NCBI GenBank assembly: GCA_015066665.1
Contig: SVNX01000002.1
Location: forward strand, 1-64,000
DNA: 64,000 bases
From: Ruminococcus sp.
GTDB lineage: Bacteria > Bacillota > Clostridia > Oscillospirales > Ruminococcaceae
Direction: 5' to 3'
Position numbers and translations under genes: made by a program. How positions within the stretch are numbered: position 1 is the first letter of the stretch; the number at the start of each line of letters is the position of its first letter. The notes under the pieces are model-generated. The model ran no database searches and was not told where the DNA came from. It saw nothing but the letters and a program-made list of their open reading frames with translations. Positions 32,370 through 40,304 of this stretch are shown piece by piece.

Positions 32370-34851
32370 TTGCGTTCTCCTCTCCCATTTCTGATTTCGG
32401 TTCCGATGTACCCATAGCCATTGTGAGGCTGTGGGTATATTCTTTTGCGGCACGCACGCCCGTGACGGGCAGGTAGTCATAGCTGTGCGTATGGCAGCGC
32501 ACCTTGGCAGCGGTCAGCTTCTTTCCGAGAAGCAGATAGGCCGCCAGCAGCAGGATGCCGCCGAAGGTGATGATGGCGCCTGCACGCAGACCCGGTGTCT
32601 CGTAGGCAAATTCGATGGTGTTCTCCCCTGCCTCGGCACGCACGGCCATGAAGCCGTTGCTGACACGCTCAACATCAACGGGATTACCGTTGACGGTGGC
32701 TGTCCAGCCCTTGTCATAGGGCACGCTGAAGAAGACGAGCTTGGGCGTCTCAAGGGTGATCTCACCGGAGAAGCCGGACGAATCGTACCGGAAGTTCCGG
32801 CAGGATTCTTCTGCATGCGCCTTGCACAGCTCCAGATAGCGTGCTTCGCTCAGGTTGAGCACGGCAGTATTGTCGACCTCCTCGATAATGTCGGCATACT
32901 TTGCCCCCTGCTCTTCTTCGAGCACGAGTGCCTGAATGAGCACCTTTTCCTTGGTGGCATCGGTTCTGTCCTCGAGCGTCACATTGGTCACGAACTTATC
33001 ATAGGTAAAGCCCATGGGGATGAAATAGTCATTCCTGTAAATGTTGAAGCCATTCTCCTGCTTGTAGAAGGTGAAGCCCGGCATCTCGAACTCGTTTTCC
33101 TCCTCGGCATTCTCATCGACACGGTCGAAATAGTACTTTACGGAGAACAGGCCGCGGAGGGTGTAGTACTTCGGCTCGGCACGGGATGCCACGTCCCTTG
33201 TGATGCCGATGCTGTCATAGAACTCCATGATGGAGGGGCTGACGGTGCTGTGGAAGGTACGCATGCTCGACAGACCCCAGAACATGGGATAGTTATCGTA
33301 ATCCTCGGACATATCCACACGGAAATAGTCCGCATCGTCATTTTCATAGGAAATGGAGAGATTGTCCTCGCCATGGATGGCCATTTCGGTGTAGTCCTTT
33401 GCGTTGACGCCGAGGTATTTGCCGAAGTACACAACCGCACCCGTGCAGACAGTGCAGGCGATGGTCGTGAGAATGATGGCCTTATGCAGGAAGGGCTTGC
33501 GGCGCTCACGGAGGCTGCACACATAATATAGCCCGATCCAGCAGAGCACGCAGATCACAAGGATCACATAGAAATACTGCGGGATATTGGCGAAGGCATA
33601 GGTCACGGTCTCGTCGTTCTCGTTCTTCTTCGGGAACATGGAGATGGCTGCGGCAAGTGTCAGCACCACAGCGCAGACCGTCACACCACGCTTCCAGTTG
33701 ATTTCCGCATTATCAAGGGCATACGCCGTCATCATCGCCATGATGAGGATGGGCATATAGAACCATCTTGCATAATACGAACCGTTGAACATGTAGAAAG
33801 CGCTGTTGAGGAAGGGCACGAACGCACACAGGATGCAGATCCATGTGAGGATGGTGGCCCAGTGTTTTTTCTTCTGTCCCATGAAGGCGATGACGCCGGC
33901 CATGGAGAAGAGGGGCAGATAGCCGCCGATGGAGGCCCATTTGCCGGAATTCGTCGAGAAGAGATTCGGACGGGCGGGGGCATCGGGGATCATAAAGAAG
34001 CTCTGGATGATGCGGATGATGCGGGTCTTGTCGCCGTAGAGGATGATGTCCTGACCGAAGAGACCCTGCGATACACGGGAATTCTCCACCACAGCAAGGG
34101 CAGCCGGCAGAATCACAATGCAGGCAATGCACACACCGAGCACGGCTTCGATGGCAAGGGCGATCAGCTTCTTCATGTCGATATGGAAATCACGGCAGTG
34201 ACACCGCACGAAGAAGTAGAGGATCAGGAAGGTCACCTGACCGGCAAAGAAGAAGTAGTTGATCATCGCCATAAGCGCAACGATCGCAGCAAACCAGCCG
34301 CGTCGCTTGTTGTTGACCAGCTCTTCCATTGCGATAAGCATCAGCGGGAAGAAGGCGGTGACATCCTGAAAATGGTTGAAGAAAATATTGAAGGCCTGGA
34401 AGCCCGAGAAGGCATAGAGCAGACCGCCGATGACTGCGGCATTCTTATTCTGGACGAAGCGTCGGATGTAGCAGTAGGCCGTCAGGGCGGCGGTGGCATG
34501 CTTGAGGCACAGAAGCCATGGAATCGCATACAGCACCAGTCCCCTTGGCAGGATGACCGAGAGCCAGAAAAAGGGGCTGGCAAAGAGATAGAACGTATAC
34601 GAGCCGATGAAGCTCGAGCCGAGGTCGGTGTACCAGTTCCAGCCGAACTGCCCCTCACGGACGGCATCGTTGGCCAGTTCATAGAACGGAAGCTGCTGGG
34701 AGACGAAGTCGCCGTAGTAGATGAAGTAGCCCCGATCGATGATCACCAGCGGCAGAAGCACGATCATCAGCGACAGAAAGCCAAGTCCGAAGACCAGACC
34801 ATATTTCTCGCTGCTTTGTTTACCGAATGAAATGGGTGCACGTTTTCCCAT
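32353..34851 (-). CDS. YfhO-family polytopic membrane protein
   Basis: An 832-residue protein with about a dozen membrane segments in the first 480 residues, a large extracytoplasmic domain (about 490-740) and a last membrane helix near 775. The N-terminal GDFVSQQLPFYE and LGSSFIGSYTFY segments match YfhO, a GT-C-like family involved in glycosylation of lipoteichoic acid. A glycosyltransferase role is inferred. GGAGG lies 8 bp upstream. It overlaps the NUDIX gene. Confidence 0.85.
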   Translation of the reverse strand: MGKRAPISFGKQSSEKYGLVFGLGFLSLMIVLLPLVIIDRGYFIYYGDFVSQQLPFYELANDAVREGQFGWNWYTDLGSSFIGSYTFYLFASPFFWLSVILPRGLVLYAIPWLLCLKHATAALTAYCYIRRFVQNKNAAVIGGLLYAFSGFQAFNIFFNHFQDVTAFFPLMLIAMEELVNNKRRGWFAAIVALMAMINYFFFAGQVTFLILYFFVRCHCRDFHIDMKKLIALAIEAVLGVCIACIVILPAALAVVENSRVSQGLFGQDIILYGDKTRIIRIIQSFFMIPDAPARPNLFSTNSGKWASIGGYLPLFSMAGVIAFMGQKKKHWATILTWICILCAFVPFLNSAFYMFNGSYYARWFYMPILIMAMMTAYALDNAEINWKRGVTVCAVVLTLAAAISMFPKKNENDETVTYAFANIPQYFYVILVICVLCWIGLYYVCSLRERRKPFLHKAIILTTIACTVCTGAVVYFGKYLGVNAKDYTEMAIHGEDNLSISYENDDADYFRVDMSEDYDNYPMFWGLSSMRTFHSTVSPSIMEFYDSIGITRDVASRAEPKYYTLRGLFSVKYYFDRVDENAEEENEFEMPGFTFYKQENGFNIYRNDYFIPMGFTYDKFVTNVTLEDRTDATKEKVLIQALVLEEEQGAKYADIIEEVDNTAVLNLSEARYLELCKAHAEESCRNFRYDSSGFSGEITLETPKLVFFSVPYDKGWTATVNGNPVDVERVSNGFMAVRAEAGENTIEFAYETPGLRAGAIITFGGILLLAAYLLLGKKLTAAKVRCHTHSYDYLPVTGVRAAKEYTHSLTMAMGTSEPKSEMGEENANGTSE

Positions 34852-34911
34852 GTATTACCTCCAGACCGGCAACTTTTGTCACGCTGCCGCATAGTATAGT
34901 AAGGGTGTCAC

Positions 34912-35406
34912 TCAGAGGAAGATGCGGTTGGGCAGCACGCCCTGCTCGGATACATCCATAAGCACATAGCTCGGCGGCTTGCCGTCACGGGGGCAGCCAA
35001 GACTGCCGGGATTGATGATGTATCTGCCGTTTTCATAGCGGCAGTCGCCGACATGGGTATGTCCGTAGAGGACAATGTCAGCACCGCATTCCGAGGCCTC
35101 GTGCTCGATGCGCCGGGTACTGAATTTCACCTGGAAGGCATCGCCGTGTGCAGCGAAGATCTTATGTCCGCAGGGCAGAGCCAGCGGCAGACGCAGCTCA
35201 GTACGGAAGATCAGGGCACCGCTGTCGCAGTTGCCCTTGAGGTAGTACAGCTTCTCCTGAAGCGCAGGATCACTGCGCAGGATTGCGGCCATCTCACGCT
35301 CGCCGTCACCGAGATGAATCACAAGATCGGCATCCCGATGCTTTTCGAGCACCGCCCGCAATGTGCGTGCTGCACCATGCGAATCGGACATGACAAGGAT
35401 TTTCAT
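34912..35406 (-). CDS. YfcE/MJ0936-type metallophosphoesterase
   Basis: A 164-residue calcineurin-like phosphoesterase with the metal-binding motifs SDSHGAA, HLGDGE, GNCD, AAHGD and GHTHVG all present. Family members hydrolyse phosphodiesters; the physiological substrate is unknown. The start at 35406 is the family Met before KILVMSDSHG, with GGGAGG 10 bp upstream. The frame continues far upstream but runs antisense to two real genes. Confidence 0.9.
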   Translation of the reverse strand: MKILVMSDSHGAARTLRAVLEKHRDADLVIHLGDGEREMAAILRSDPALQEKLYYLKGNCDSGALIFRTELRLPLALPCGHKIFAAHGDAFQVKFSTRRIEHEASECGADIVLYGHTHVGDCRYENGRYIINPGSLGCPRDGKPPSYVLMDVSEQGVLPNRIFL

Positions 35407-35440
35407 TGCACAAGCGCCTCCCAAACGTCTAATCCTTACT

Positions 35441-35469
35441 ATTATATCATAAACTGTAAAAAAATACAA
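35441..35469 (-). promoter_or_regulatory. promoter of the phosphoesterase gene
   Basis: TTGTAT (35464-35469) and TATAAT (35441-35446) with a 17-bp spacer on the minus strand, in the gap divergent from the small-gene cluster. Confidence 0.7.
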
Positions 35470-35500
35470 TACAATTTCAATGAAAGAAAGGTGTTTTTTT

Positions 35501-35761
35501 ATGAACGGGAACAAAAATACCCATCCAGATGCCAATGAACTGAACGGACTGCTCTCCGCCGTCAGCAAAAAGCTCGGCATTCCGCCGGAACAGCTGCGGC
35601 ATGATCTTGAGTCTGGCCGGTTTGACAGTGCCATGAAGGGCATGAATCCGAAGCAGGCTGCGACATTCCGTGCAGCAGTGCAGAACCCAAAGCTCGTCGA
35701 CCAGCTGATGAGCACGCCGCAGGCAAAGGCACTGTATGAAAAGCTGACAGGGGGCAAATAA
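35501..35761 (+). CDS. hypothetical protein, small-gene cluster (1 of 4)
   Basis: An 86-residue soluble protein of unknown function. GAAAGGTG precedes the ATG at 35501. It is helical with the segment GLLSAVSKKLGIPPEQLRHD, then GRFDSAMKGMNPKQAATF and PKLVDQLMSTPQAKALYEKL, which reads like a small degenerate helical repeat. It is the first of four compact genes on the plus strand that end in a BofA-like protein. The next gene starts 4 to 16 bp after its stop. Confidence 0.75.
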   Translation: MNGNKNTHPDANELNGLLSAVSKKLGIPPEQLRHDLESGRFDSAMKGMNPKQAATFRAAVQNPKLVDQLMSTPQAKALYEKLTGGK

Positions 35762-35764
35762 TGT

Positions 35765-36127
35765 ATGGAGGATCTGATGGAGAAAATGCAGTCGCTTCTG
35801 TCGGATCCGGAGAGCATGCAGCAGATTGCAGAGCTTGCCAGAATGATGCAGTCGGAAACGGGGACGGATGCGGTGAATCCCTCCCCTGCCCCGTCTGCGG
35901 AACCGGCGGACAGCGGTTTTTCCTTTGATCCGATGCTGCTGCTGAAGATCGGTGAGCTGATGCAGACGGCGCAGACTCCGGACAAAAACACGGCGCTGCT
36001 GCGTGCGCTGCGGCCGCATCTGCGGGAAGAGCGGCAGGAAAAGGTGGACAGGGCGATCAAGCTTCTGCAGCTGCTGGCGGTCTGGGGGACGCTCCGTGAC
36101 AGCGGCCTTCTGCAGCAGCTGTTATAA
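35765..36127 (+). CDS. hypothetical protein, small-gene cluster (2 of 4)
   Basis: A 120-residue protein of unknown function; the ATG at 35777 (116 residues) is an alternative because GGAGG lies 5 bp before it. An N-terminal helix (LMEKMQSLLSDPESMQQI) is followed by a Pro/Ala linker (about 38-53) and a helical C-terminus with ALLRALRPHLREERQEKVDR AIKLLQLL near 80-107. That segment is typical of an uncharacterised protein conserved in Clostridia. No membrane segment. Confidence 0.75.
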   Translation: MEDLMEKMQSLLSDPESMQQIAELARMMQSETGTDAVNPSPAPSAEPADSGFSFDPMLLLKIGELMQTAQTPDKNTALLRALRPHLREERQEKVDRAIKLLQLLAVWGTLRDSGLLQQLL

Positions 36128-36142
36128 CGAGAGGAGGAGACC

Positions 36143-36427
36143 ATGGCACAGTATGGAAATCCGGACAGCATGCGGCAGGATGCACTGCGCCGCTCCCGTG
36201 AGATGCAGCGCAGAACGCCTGTGCCGGAGCCAAAGCCTGCTGCACCTGTCAGGGGAGATTTTCCGCCGCCCGCACAGCCCGCAGTCCCGCCCTTTCCGAA
36301 GGAACTGCAGGGACTGCTGCAGGGATGGGACGGTGAGCGGCTTGCACTGCTGGCTCTGCTGTATCTTTTATATCGTGAGGGCGCGGATCCCAGACTGCTT
36401 CTGGCGATCGGTTATGTGCTGCTATAG
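36143..36427 (+). CDS. hypothetical protein, small-gene cluster (3 of 4)
   Basis: A 94-residue protein of unknown function. A basic N-terminus (MRQDALRRSREMQRR) and a Pro-rich linker (about 26-52) precede a hydrophobic C-terminal half (LQGWDGERLALLALLYLLY) that could lie at the membrane. GAGAGGAG lies 5 bp upstream. It is 15 bp after gene 2 and 12 bp before the BofA-like gene, so co-transcription is likely. Confidence 0.7.
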   Translation: MAQYGNPDSMRQDALRRSREMQRRTPVPEPKPAAPVRGDFPPPAQPAVPPFPKELQGLLQGWDGERLALLALLYLLYREGADPRLLLAIGYVLL

Positions 36428-36439
36428 CAAGGAGGGTAT

Positions 36440-36706
36440 ATGGACTGGATGAAGGAAAATGGCTGCATGCTGCTGCTTGCAGCGATCGGTGTATGTCTTC
36501 TGGTGTTCTATCTGCTGCGGAAACGCCGTGTCCGGACGTTTCTGCTGGGCGGCACGACGGGACTCGGGTCGCTCATTCTGCTGCACATCTACGGGGGCAT
36601 CATTGGCTTTACCCCGACGCTGAGTGTGATGAACATCGCCGTCTCGGTGTTTCTGGGTGTGCCGGGCGTGGTGCTTCTGTATGTGATGGAGCGTTTGTTC
36701 CAATAA
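36440..36706 (+). CDS. BofA-like membrane protein (pro-sigma-K processing inhibitor family)
   Basis: An 88-residue protein with three hydrophobic segments (about 7-26, 34-55, 62-84). The C-terminal GGIIGFTPTLSVMNIAVSVF and LGVPGVVLLYVM match the BofA family, although the usual polar GxNxxT stretch is partly changed. In Bacillus, BofA inhibits SpoIVFB cleavage of pro-sigma-K in the mother cell. GGAGGG lies 5 bp upstream. It closes the four-gene cluster before a terminator. Confidence 0.82.
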   Translation: MDWMKENGCMLLLAAIGVCLLVFYLLRKRRVRTFLLGGTTGLGSLILLHIYGGIIGFTPTLSVMNIAVSVFLGVPGVVLLYVMERLFQ

Positions 36707-36736
36707 AAAAAGCGGAGGACAAGTCCTCCGCTTTTG
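36705..36736. terminator. bidirectional terminator between the BofA cluster and rplL
   Basis: AAAAGCGGAGGAC pairs with GTCCTCCGCTTTT around a 2-4 nt loop. A-rich and T-rich flanks serve both convergent transcripts. Confidence 0.9.
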
Positions 36737-36752
36737 TATTTGTAAGTAAAAC

Positions 36753-37124
36753 TTACTTGAGCTCGATGGTAGCGCCAGCTTCTTCCAGCTTAGCCTTCAG
36801 CTCTTCAGCCTCTGCCTTGGAAACGCCTTCCTTCAGAGTCTTGGGAGCGCCCTCTACAGCTTCCTTAGCTTCCTTCAGGCCGAGACCCAGAATGTCCTTA
36901 ACAGCCTTGATAACGCCCATCTTCTTGTCACCGAAGGATGCCAGAACTACGTCGAATTCTGTCTTCTCCTCAGCTGCTGCTGCTGCGCCGCCTGCTGCGG
37001 GAGCTGCTGCTACTGCTGCAGTTACGCCGAATTCTTCCTGAATTGCTTCTACCAGCTCAGCCAGTTCCAGAACTGTGAGAGCCTTGATATCTTCAATAAA
37101 CTTCATTGTCTTCTCAGATGCCAT
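36753..37124 (-). CDS. rplL: 50S ribosomal protein L7/L12
   Basis: The 123-residue product has an N-terminal dimerisation domain ([21 protein letters not shown]), an Ala-rich hinge (about 37-55) and a C-terminal factor-binding domain ([30 protein letters not shown]). It forms the L12 stalk that recruits translation factors. It follows rplJ by 103 bp and shares its leader. Confidence 0.97.
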   Translation of the reverse strand: MASEKTMKFIEDIKALTVLELAELVEAIQEEFGVTAAVAAAPAAGGAAAAAEEKTEFDVVLASFGDKKMGVIKAVKDILGLGLKEAKEAVEGAPKTLKEGVSKAEAEELKAKLEEAGATIELK

Positions 37125-37227
37125 GATAATAATCTCCTTTTAAAATAATTTTCCGATGCATTACGCTGCATACGATGCGGGCAGTCGGGACTGCCAGTCC
37201 GTTCTTATGCTGCAACTGATTTCAGGC

Positions 37228-37731
37228 TTATGCAGCTTCGCCATTCTTGTCCACAACAGCCTGCAGCAGAGCAGCGAGCTTCTGAATGGGACCCTGCAGG
37301 GAACCAACGAGCTGTGCCAGCAGAACATCTCTGGACGGAATCTTGGACAGAGCCATGATCTTTGCAGTATCAAAGTACTCGCCCTCAACGCAACCTGCCT
37401 TCAGAACGAAGTTGTCATGCTTCTCAGCATATTCGCCCAGAATTCTTGCAGGTGCTGTCTGGTCATCGTTGGAGATTGCGATAGCAGTTGTACCGTTCAG
37501 TACATCATCAAAGCACTCCATACCGATGTTGTGGAACGCAAACTTCAGCATAGAATTCTTCTCTACGAAGTAGTTCACATTTGCTTCACGCAGCTCCTTA
37601 CGCAGCTTTGTATCGTCAGCAACGGTGATACCCTTGTAGTCAACCAGAACGACGGATACGCTGTTCTTCAGCATCTCTGTCAGCTCATCAACTCTTGCCT
37701 TCTTGGATTCCAGAACCTTTGCACTCGGCAT
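37228..37731 (-). CDS. rplJ: 50S ribosomal protein L10
   Basis: The 167-residue product begins MPSAKVLESKKARVDELTEM and has VVLVDYKGITVADDTKLRKE and a C-terminal helix that carries L12 dimers. It is the stalk base and the known autorepressor that binds the L10 leader upstream. A 5' leader of about 170 nt with a terminator precedes it. Confidence 0.96.
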   Translation of the reverse strand: MPSAKVLESKKARVDELTEMLKNSVSVVLVDYKGITVADDTKLRKELREANVNYFVEKNSMLKFAFHNIGMECFDDVLNGTTAIAISNDDQTAPARILGEYAEKHDNFVLKAGCVEGEYFDTAKIMALSKIPSRDVLLAQLVGSLQGPIQKLAALLQAVVDKNGEAA

Positions 37732-37787
37732 TTACATTCACCTCCGATTTGAAAATCAGCTTTCGCTGTTCATCGTATCGGGAATAC

Positions 37788-37829
37788 AAAAAACTCCCTT
37801 TGTGATTCTAAAACACACAAAGAGAGGGG
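37788..37829 (-). terminator. attenuator in the L10 leader
   Basis: CTCTCTTTGTG (minus strand, 37826-37816) and CACAAAGGGAG (37804-37794) form an 11-bp stem with one mismatch and an 11-nt loop, followed by TTTTTT. It lies 56 bp upstream of the rplJ start. Confidence 0.85.
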
Positions 37830-37899
37830 GTAAACTTTACCACTTGCACTCCTCGGTTGGATTTACGGCCGCAGCCACCAACTGTCTTTAGAATACGAC
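37788..37899 (-). ncRNA. L10 leader (rplJL attenuation leader)
   Basis: Read on the minus strand, the leader contains AAAGACAGTTGGTGGC, a short hairpin, and TAAATCCAACCGAGG (37851-37890), the conserved L10-binding kink-turn pattern (AAGACAG...CCGAGG) of Firmicutes L10 leaders. It ends in a terminator hairpin before rplJ. Binding of L10(L12)4 is expected to favour termination. Confidence 0.82.
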
Positions 37900-37905
37900 T
37901 CTAAT

Positions 37906-37934
37906 AGTATAGCATACTTCCGATTGTTTGTCAA
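37906..37934 (-). promoter_or_regulatory. sigma-A promoter of rplJL
   Basis: TTGACA (37929-37934) and TATACT (37906-37911) with a 17-bp spacer on the minus strand, just upstream of the L10 leader. Confidence 0.85.
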
Positions 37935-38009
37935 GTGGTTTTTTCAATTTTTTTTTTTTCAAAACGATCGTTTTGTCTCCCCAAAAAGGGGCGAGGGGGA
38001 CATCTCCCC

Positions 38010-39074
38010 TCACACCTTCTCCACCTCGAAAAGTTCGGGCGGATAGAGGTAGTCCTCACCGCTGTCATCAACAATCCGGAACCAGCCCCGCTCAATCGAC
38101 AGCACTTTATACCGGCTGCCGGCTGTCAGGGTCAGAATGCTTGTGGAGCCCGTGTAGCGCACCCACATATCCCCCGTATCCATGGCCTTTTCGCTCGGTC
38201 CGTCATACTGGGTGAGGTCAATCACAGAGGGGGCATTGCGGCGTCTCTGGAGGTTCTCTTCCTTGCGTCTGCGTCCGTCTGCGATCAGCTCATGGAGCGT
38301 TTCTTCATCGCTGCGGTCGAGCACATCACGATAGGCCTGCAGATGGCCGATGAGCACATCCAGCTCCCCAAGCAGACTCTCACGGTTTTCGAGGAAGAGC
38401 ATGGTCCACATGTCTTCATTCATCGTAGCGATGCGGGTCATATCGTGGAAGCTGCCGCCGGAAAAACCGCTTTCCAGCTCGATCACGGGGCTTTTCACAT
38501 AGGCACTCGACACCACATGTGCAAGCTGAGAGGTATAGGCGATCATGCGGTCGTGGAGCGCGGGCGTCGTCACAACAAATCTGCGGAAGCCGATCTGATG
38601 GGCAAAATTCTTCACCTGTGCGGTCACAGCCTTCGGGGTATCCGGCAGCGGTGTCAGGATGAAGTTGGCGCCCTGGAACAGGTTCTCATCCGATGCACCG
38701 AAGCCAAAGCGTTCCTTGCCGGCCATGGGATGGGTGCTGAGGTAGTGCACGCCGTGTGCGGCGCAGATTTTTCCCATAGTTTCGGGGATATCCGATTTGA
38801 CACCGGCCACATCGATCACGATCGTACCAGGGGTCATGGTATGCACATGCTCCGTCACCCATGTGCGGAGGATCTCGGGATAGAGCGACACCACGATCAG
38901 ATCAAATCCGGTACAGTCATCTGTCACAACGCCCTCGATCGCATGCTGATCCAAAGCCTGTGCAATGACCTGCGGATTACGGTCACAGCCATACACACTG
39001 TGCTCGGTGAAAGTATGAATCGCCTTGCAGACCGATCCGCCGATCAGACCGAGTCCCACAACCAGAATCTTCAT
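38010..39074 (-). CDS. tyrA: prephenate dehydrogenase with C-terminal SH3-like extension
   Basis: A 354-residue protein. The NAD-binding motif VVGLGLIGGS is at 5-14, and the catalytic region has STHPMAGKE and GFSGGSFHDMTRIA. It oxidises prephenate to 4-hydroxyphenylpyruvate in tyrosine synthesis. After about residue 275 there is a linker and a roughly 50-residue beta-rich segment (YTGSTSILTLTAGSRYKVL, GWFRIVDDSGEDYLYPP) that looks like an SH3 fold in place of the ACT domain often found in TyrA. It lies 115 bp downstream of the repeat-protein gene. Confidence 0.9.
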   Translation of the reverse strand: MKILVVGLGLIGGSVCKAIHTFTEHSVYGCDRNPQVIAQALDQHAIEGVVTDDCTGFDLIVVSLYPEILRTWVTEHVHTMTPGTIVIDVAGVKSDIPETMGKICAAHGVHYLSTHPMAGKERFGFGASDENLFQGANFILTPLPDTPKAVTAQVKNFAHQIGFRRFVVTTPALHDRMIAYTSQLAHVVSSAYVKSPVIELESGFSGGSFHDMTRIATMNEDMWTMLFLENRESLLGELDVLIGHLQAYRDVLDRSDEETLHELIADGRRRKEENLQRRRNAPSVIDLTQYDGPSEKAMDTGDMWVRYTGSTSILTLTAGSRYKVLSIERGWFRIVDDSGEDYLYPPELFEVEKV

Positions 39075-39188
39075 TGTATTACCCTTCTTTCTTGTGCGGA
39101 CATGCCACCCGCATACAGAGAGAGCAGGACAGCCGGCAATCCGGCAGTCCTGCTGTCATATTCATCATCCTGTGCAGCGCACAGCCGA

Positions 39189-40304
39189 TTACAGTCCGCC
39201 GCTCTGCACGGAGACATTCCGGATCCGCACGAACTGATAGTCATCCCCCTCGGGATGGAGTGTGATTTCCATGGTTTTCTTCTGTGCGCCATCCGCACCG
39301 ACCTTCTCCTGCCAGCCGGCCACATCGCCGATGTAGTCGACCATCACGACATAATCGCCGCTGCCGTCACGCTGAATATCCTGCACGGACGGACTATAGG
39401 AAAAGATGACGGGCGAAGCGGGCACATTGAATGTATCCGTCACTTCGTCATAGAAGAACAGCTCACCGGCCGCACGCAGGGTCATCATCCCGCCGTCGGG
39501 CACAGTGCCGAACATCTCCCCCGCTTTGCTGCGGACATCCGCTGCGGGGATGGTCAGCATATCGAAGCTCTCGGGATAGGCAGACAGATCCTCATACATA
39601 ATGATGCTGATGACGGCTGCTGCAAGCATGCCTTCGGCATCGGCTTCCGCTGTAGTTTCAAACGGCGCCAGATCGACCACGGCAGCCGGATACAGTGCCG
39701 TTTCAAGCTTGGTGCTGAGTGATGAGCCGTCTGCGAAACGCTTCACGGCACGCACGCCGTAGATCGTGCAGGTGACCACACCCACACCGGCAAGCACTGT
39801 ACAGAGCACGCCGACGGTGAAGTAACGATTGCGCTTCCAGAACTGTTTTCTTCTGCGGGGCGGTGCAGGTTCCGGCTGGGGTTCAGCCTTGATGTCAGCC
39901 AGTGCGTCCGCATCCTCATCGAATGCTTCCCGCATGGCGGACAGGAAATTCTGCGGTGTCCCCCCCTGTGCGGCATCCGACTGCATCCGGCCGCTCACAA
40001 CGGCCGCACCCTCGGATTCCATATAGCTTTCAAACTGTGCGAGGACATTTTCCGGAATGGCAGATTCTTTCTTTTTCCCGAATTTCTTCCGTTTTCCGTC
40101 CTGTTTCGACACTTCCGGCGCAGGCGGTTCCGCACACGGCGGCTCGGGTTCGGGAATCTCCTCTTCGTACAGCTCCTGTGCAAAGCGCTCTACGATATCA
40201 TCGGGGATCTCATCATCCGCTTCGTCTTCGAATGCGTCTTCATCATACGAATCATCCGCATCCCAGTCGTCGTCATCCCCGGTCAGTTCCGCATCAGTCA
40301 GTCT
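39189..40304 (-). CDS. C-terminal half of a repeat-rich membrane protein (in -1 frame)
   Basis: An open frame of 371 codons from the A10 tract (40304-40313) to the stop at 39189. It holds an acidic stretch (DDDDWDADDSYDEDAFEDE, about 10-28), a basic patch (KRKKFGKKK), one membrane helix (about 160-182, RYFTVGVLCTVLAGVGVV) and an extracytoplasmic domain of about 190 residues with no family I recognise. The only possible initiator is a GTG at 40112, without a good ribosome-binding site. The codons between it and the tract still read as sensible acidic protein, which suggests this is the continuation of the upstream ORF. The domain's function is unknown. Confidence 0.7.
   Translation of the reverse strand, partial: RLTDAELTGDDDDWDADDSYDEDAFEDEADDEIPDDIVERFAQELYEEEIPEPEPPCAEPPAPEVSKQDGKRKKFGKKKESAIPENVLAQFESYMESEGAAVVSGRMQSDAAQGGTPQNFLSAMREAFDEDADALADIKAEPQPEPAPPRRRKQFWKRNRYFTVGVLCTVLAGVGVVTCTIYGVRAVKRFADGSSLSTKLETALYPAAVVDLAPFETTAEADAEGMLAAAVISIIMYEDLSAYPESFDMLTIPAADVRSKAGEMFGTVPDGGMMTLRAAGELFFYDEVTDTFNVPASPVIFSYSPSVQDIQRDGSGDYVVMVDYIGDVAGWQEKVGADGAQKKTMEITLHPEGDDYQFVRIRNVSVQSGGL

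Noticed and set aside
35407-36171. N-terminal extension of the phosphoesterase ORF to 36171
   Set aside because: It runs antisense to two small genes with their own ribosome-binding sites, and the family starts at the Met at 35406.
39189-40112. Independent gene starting at the GTG at 40112
   Set aside because: No ribosome-binding site, and 64 open, protein-like codons lie upstream in the same frame up to the A10 tract; treated as the second half of the upstream gene instead.
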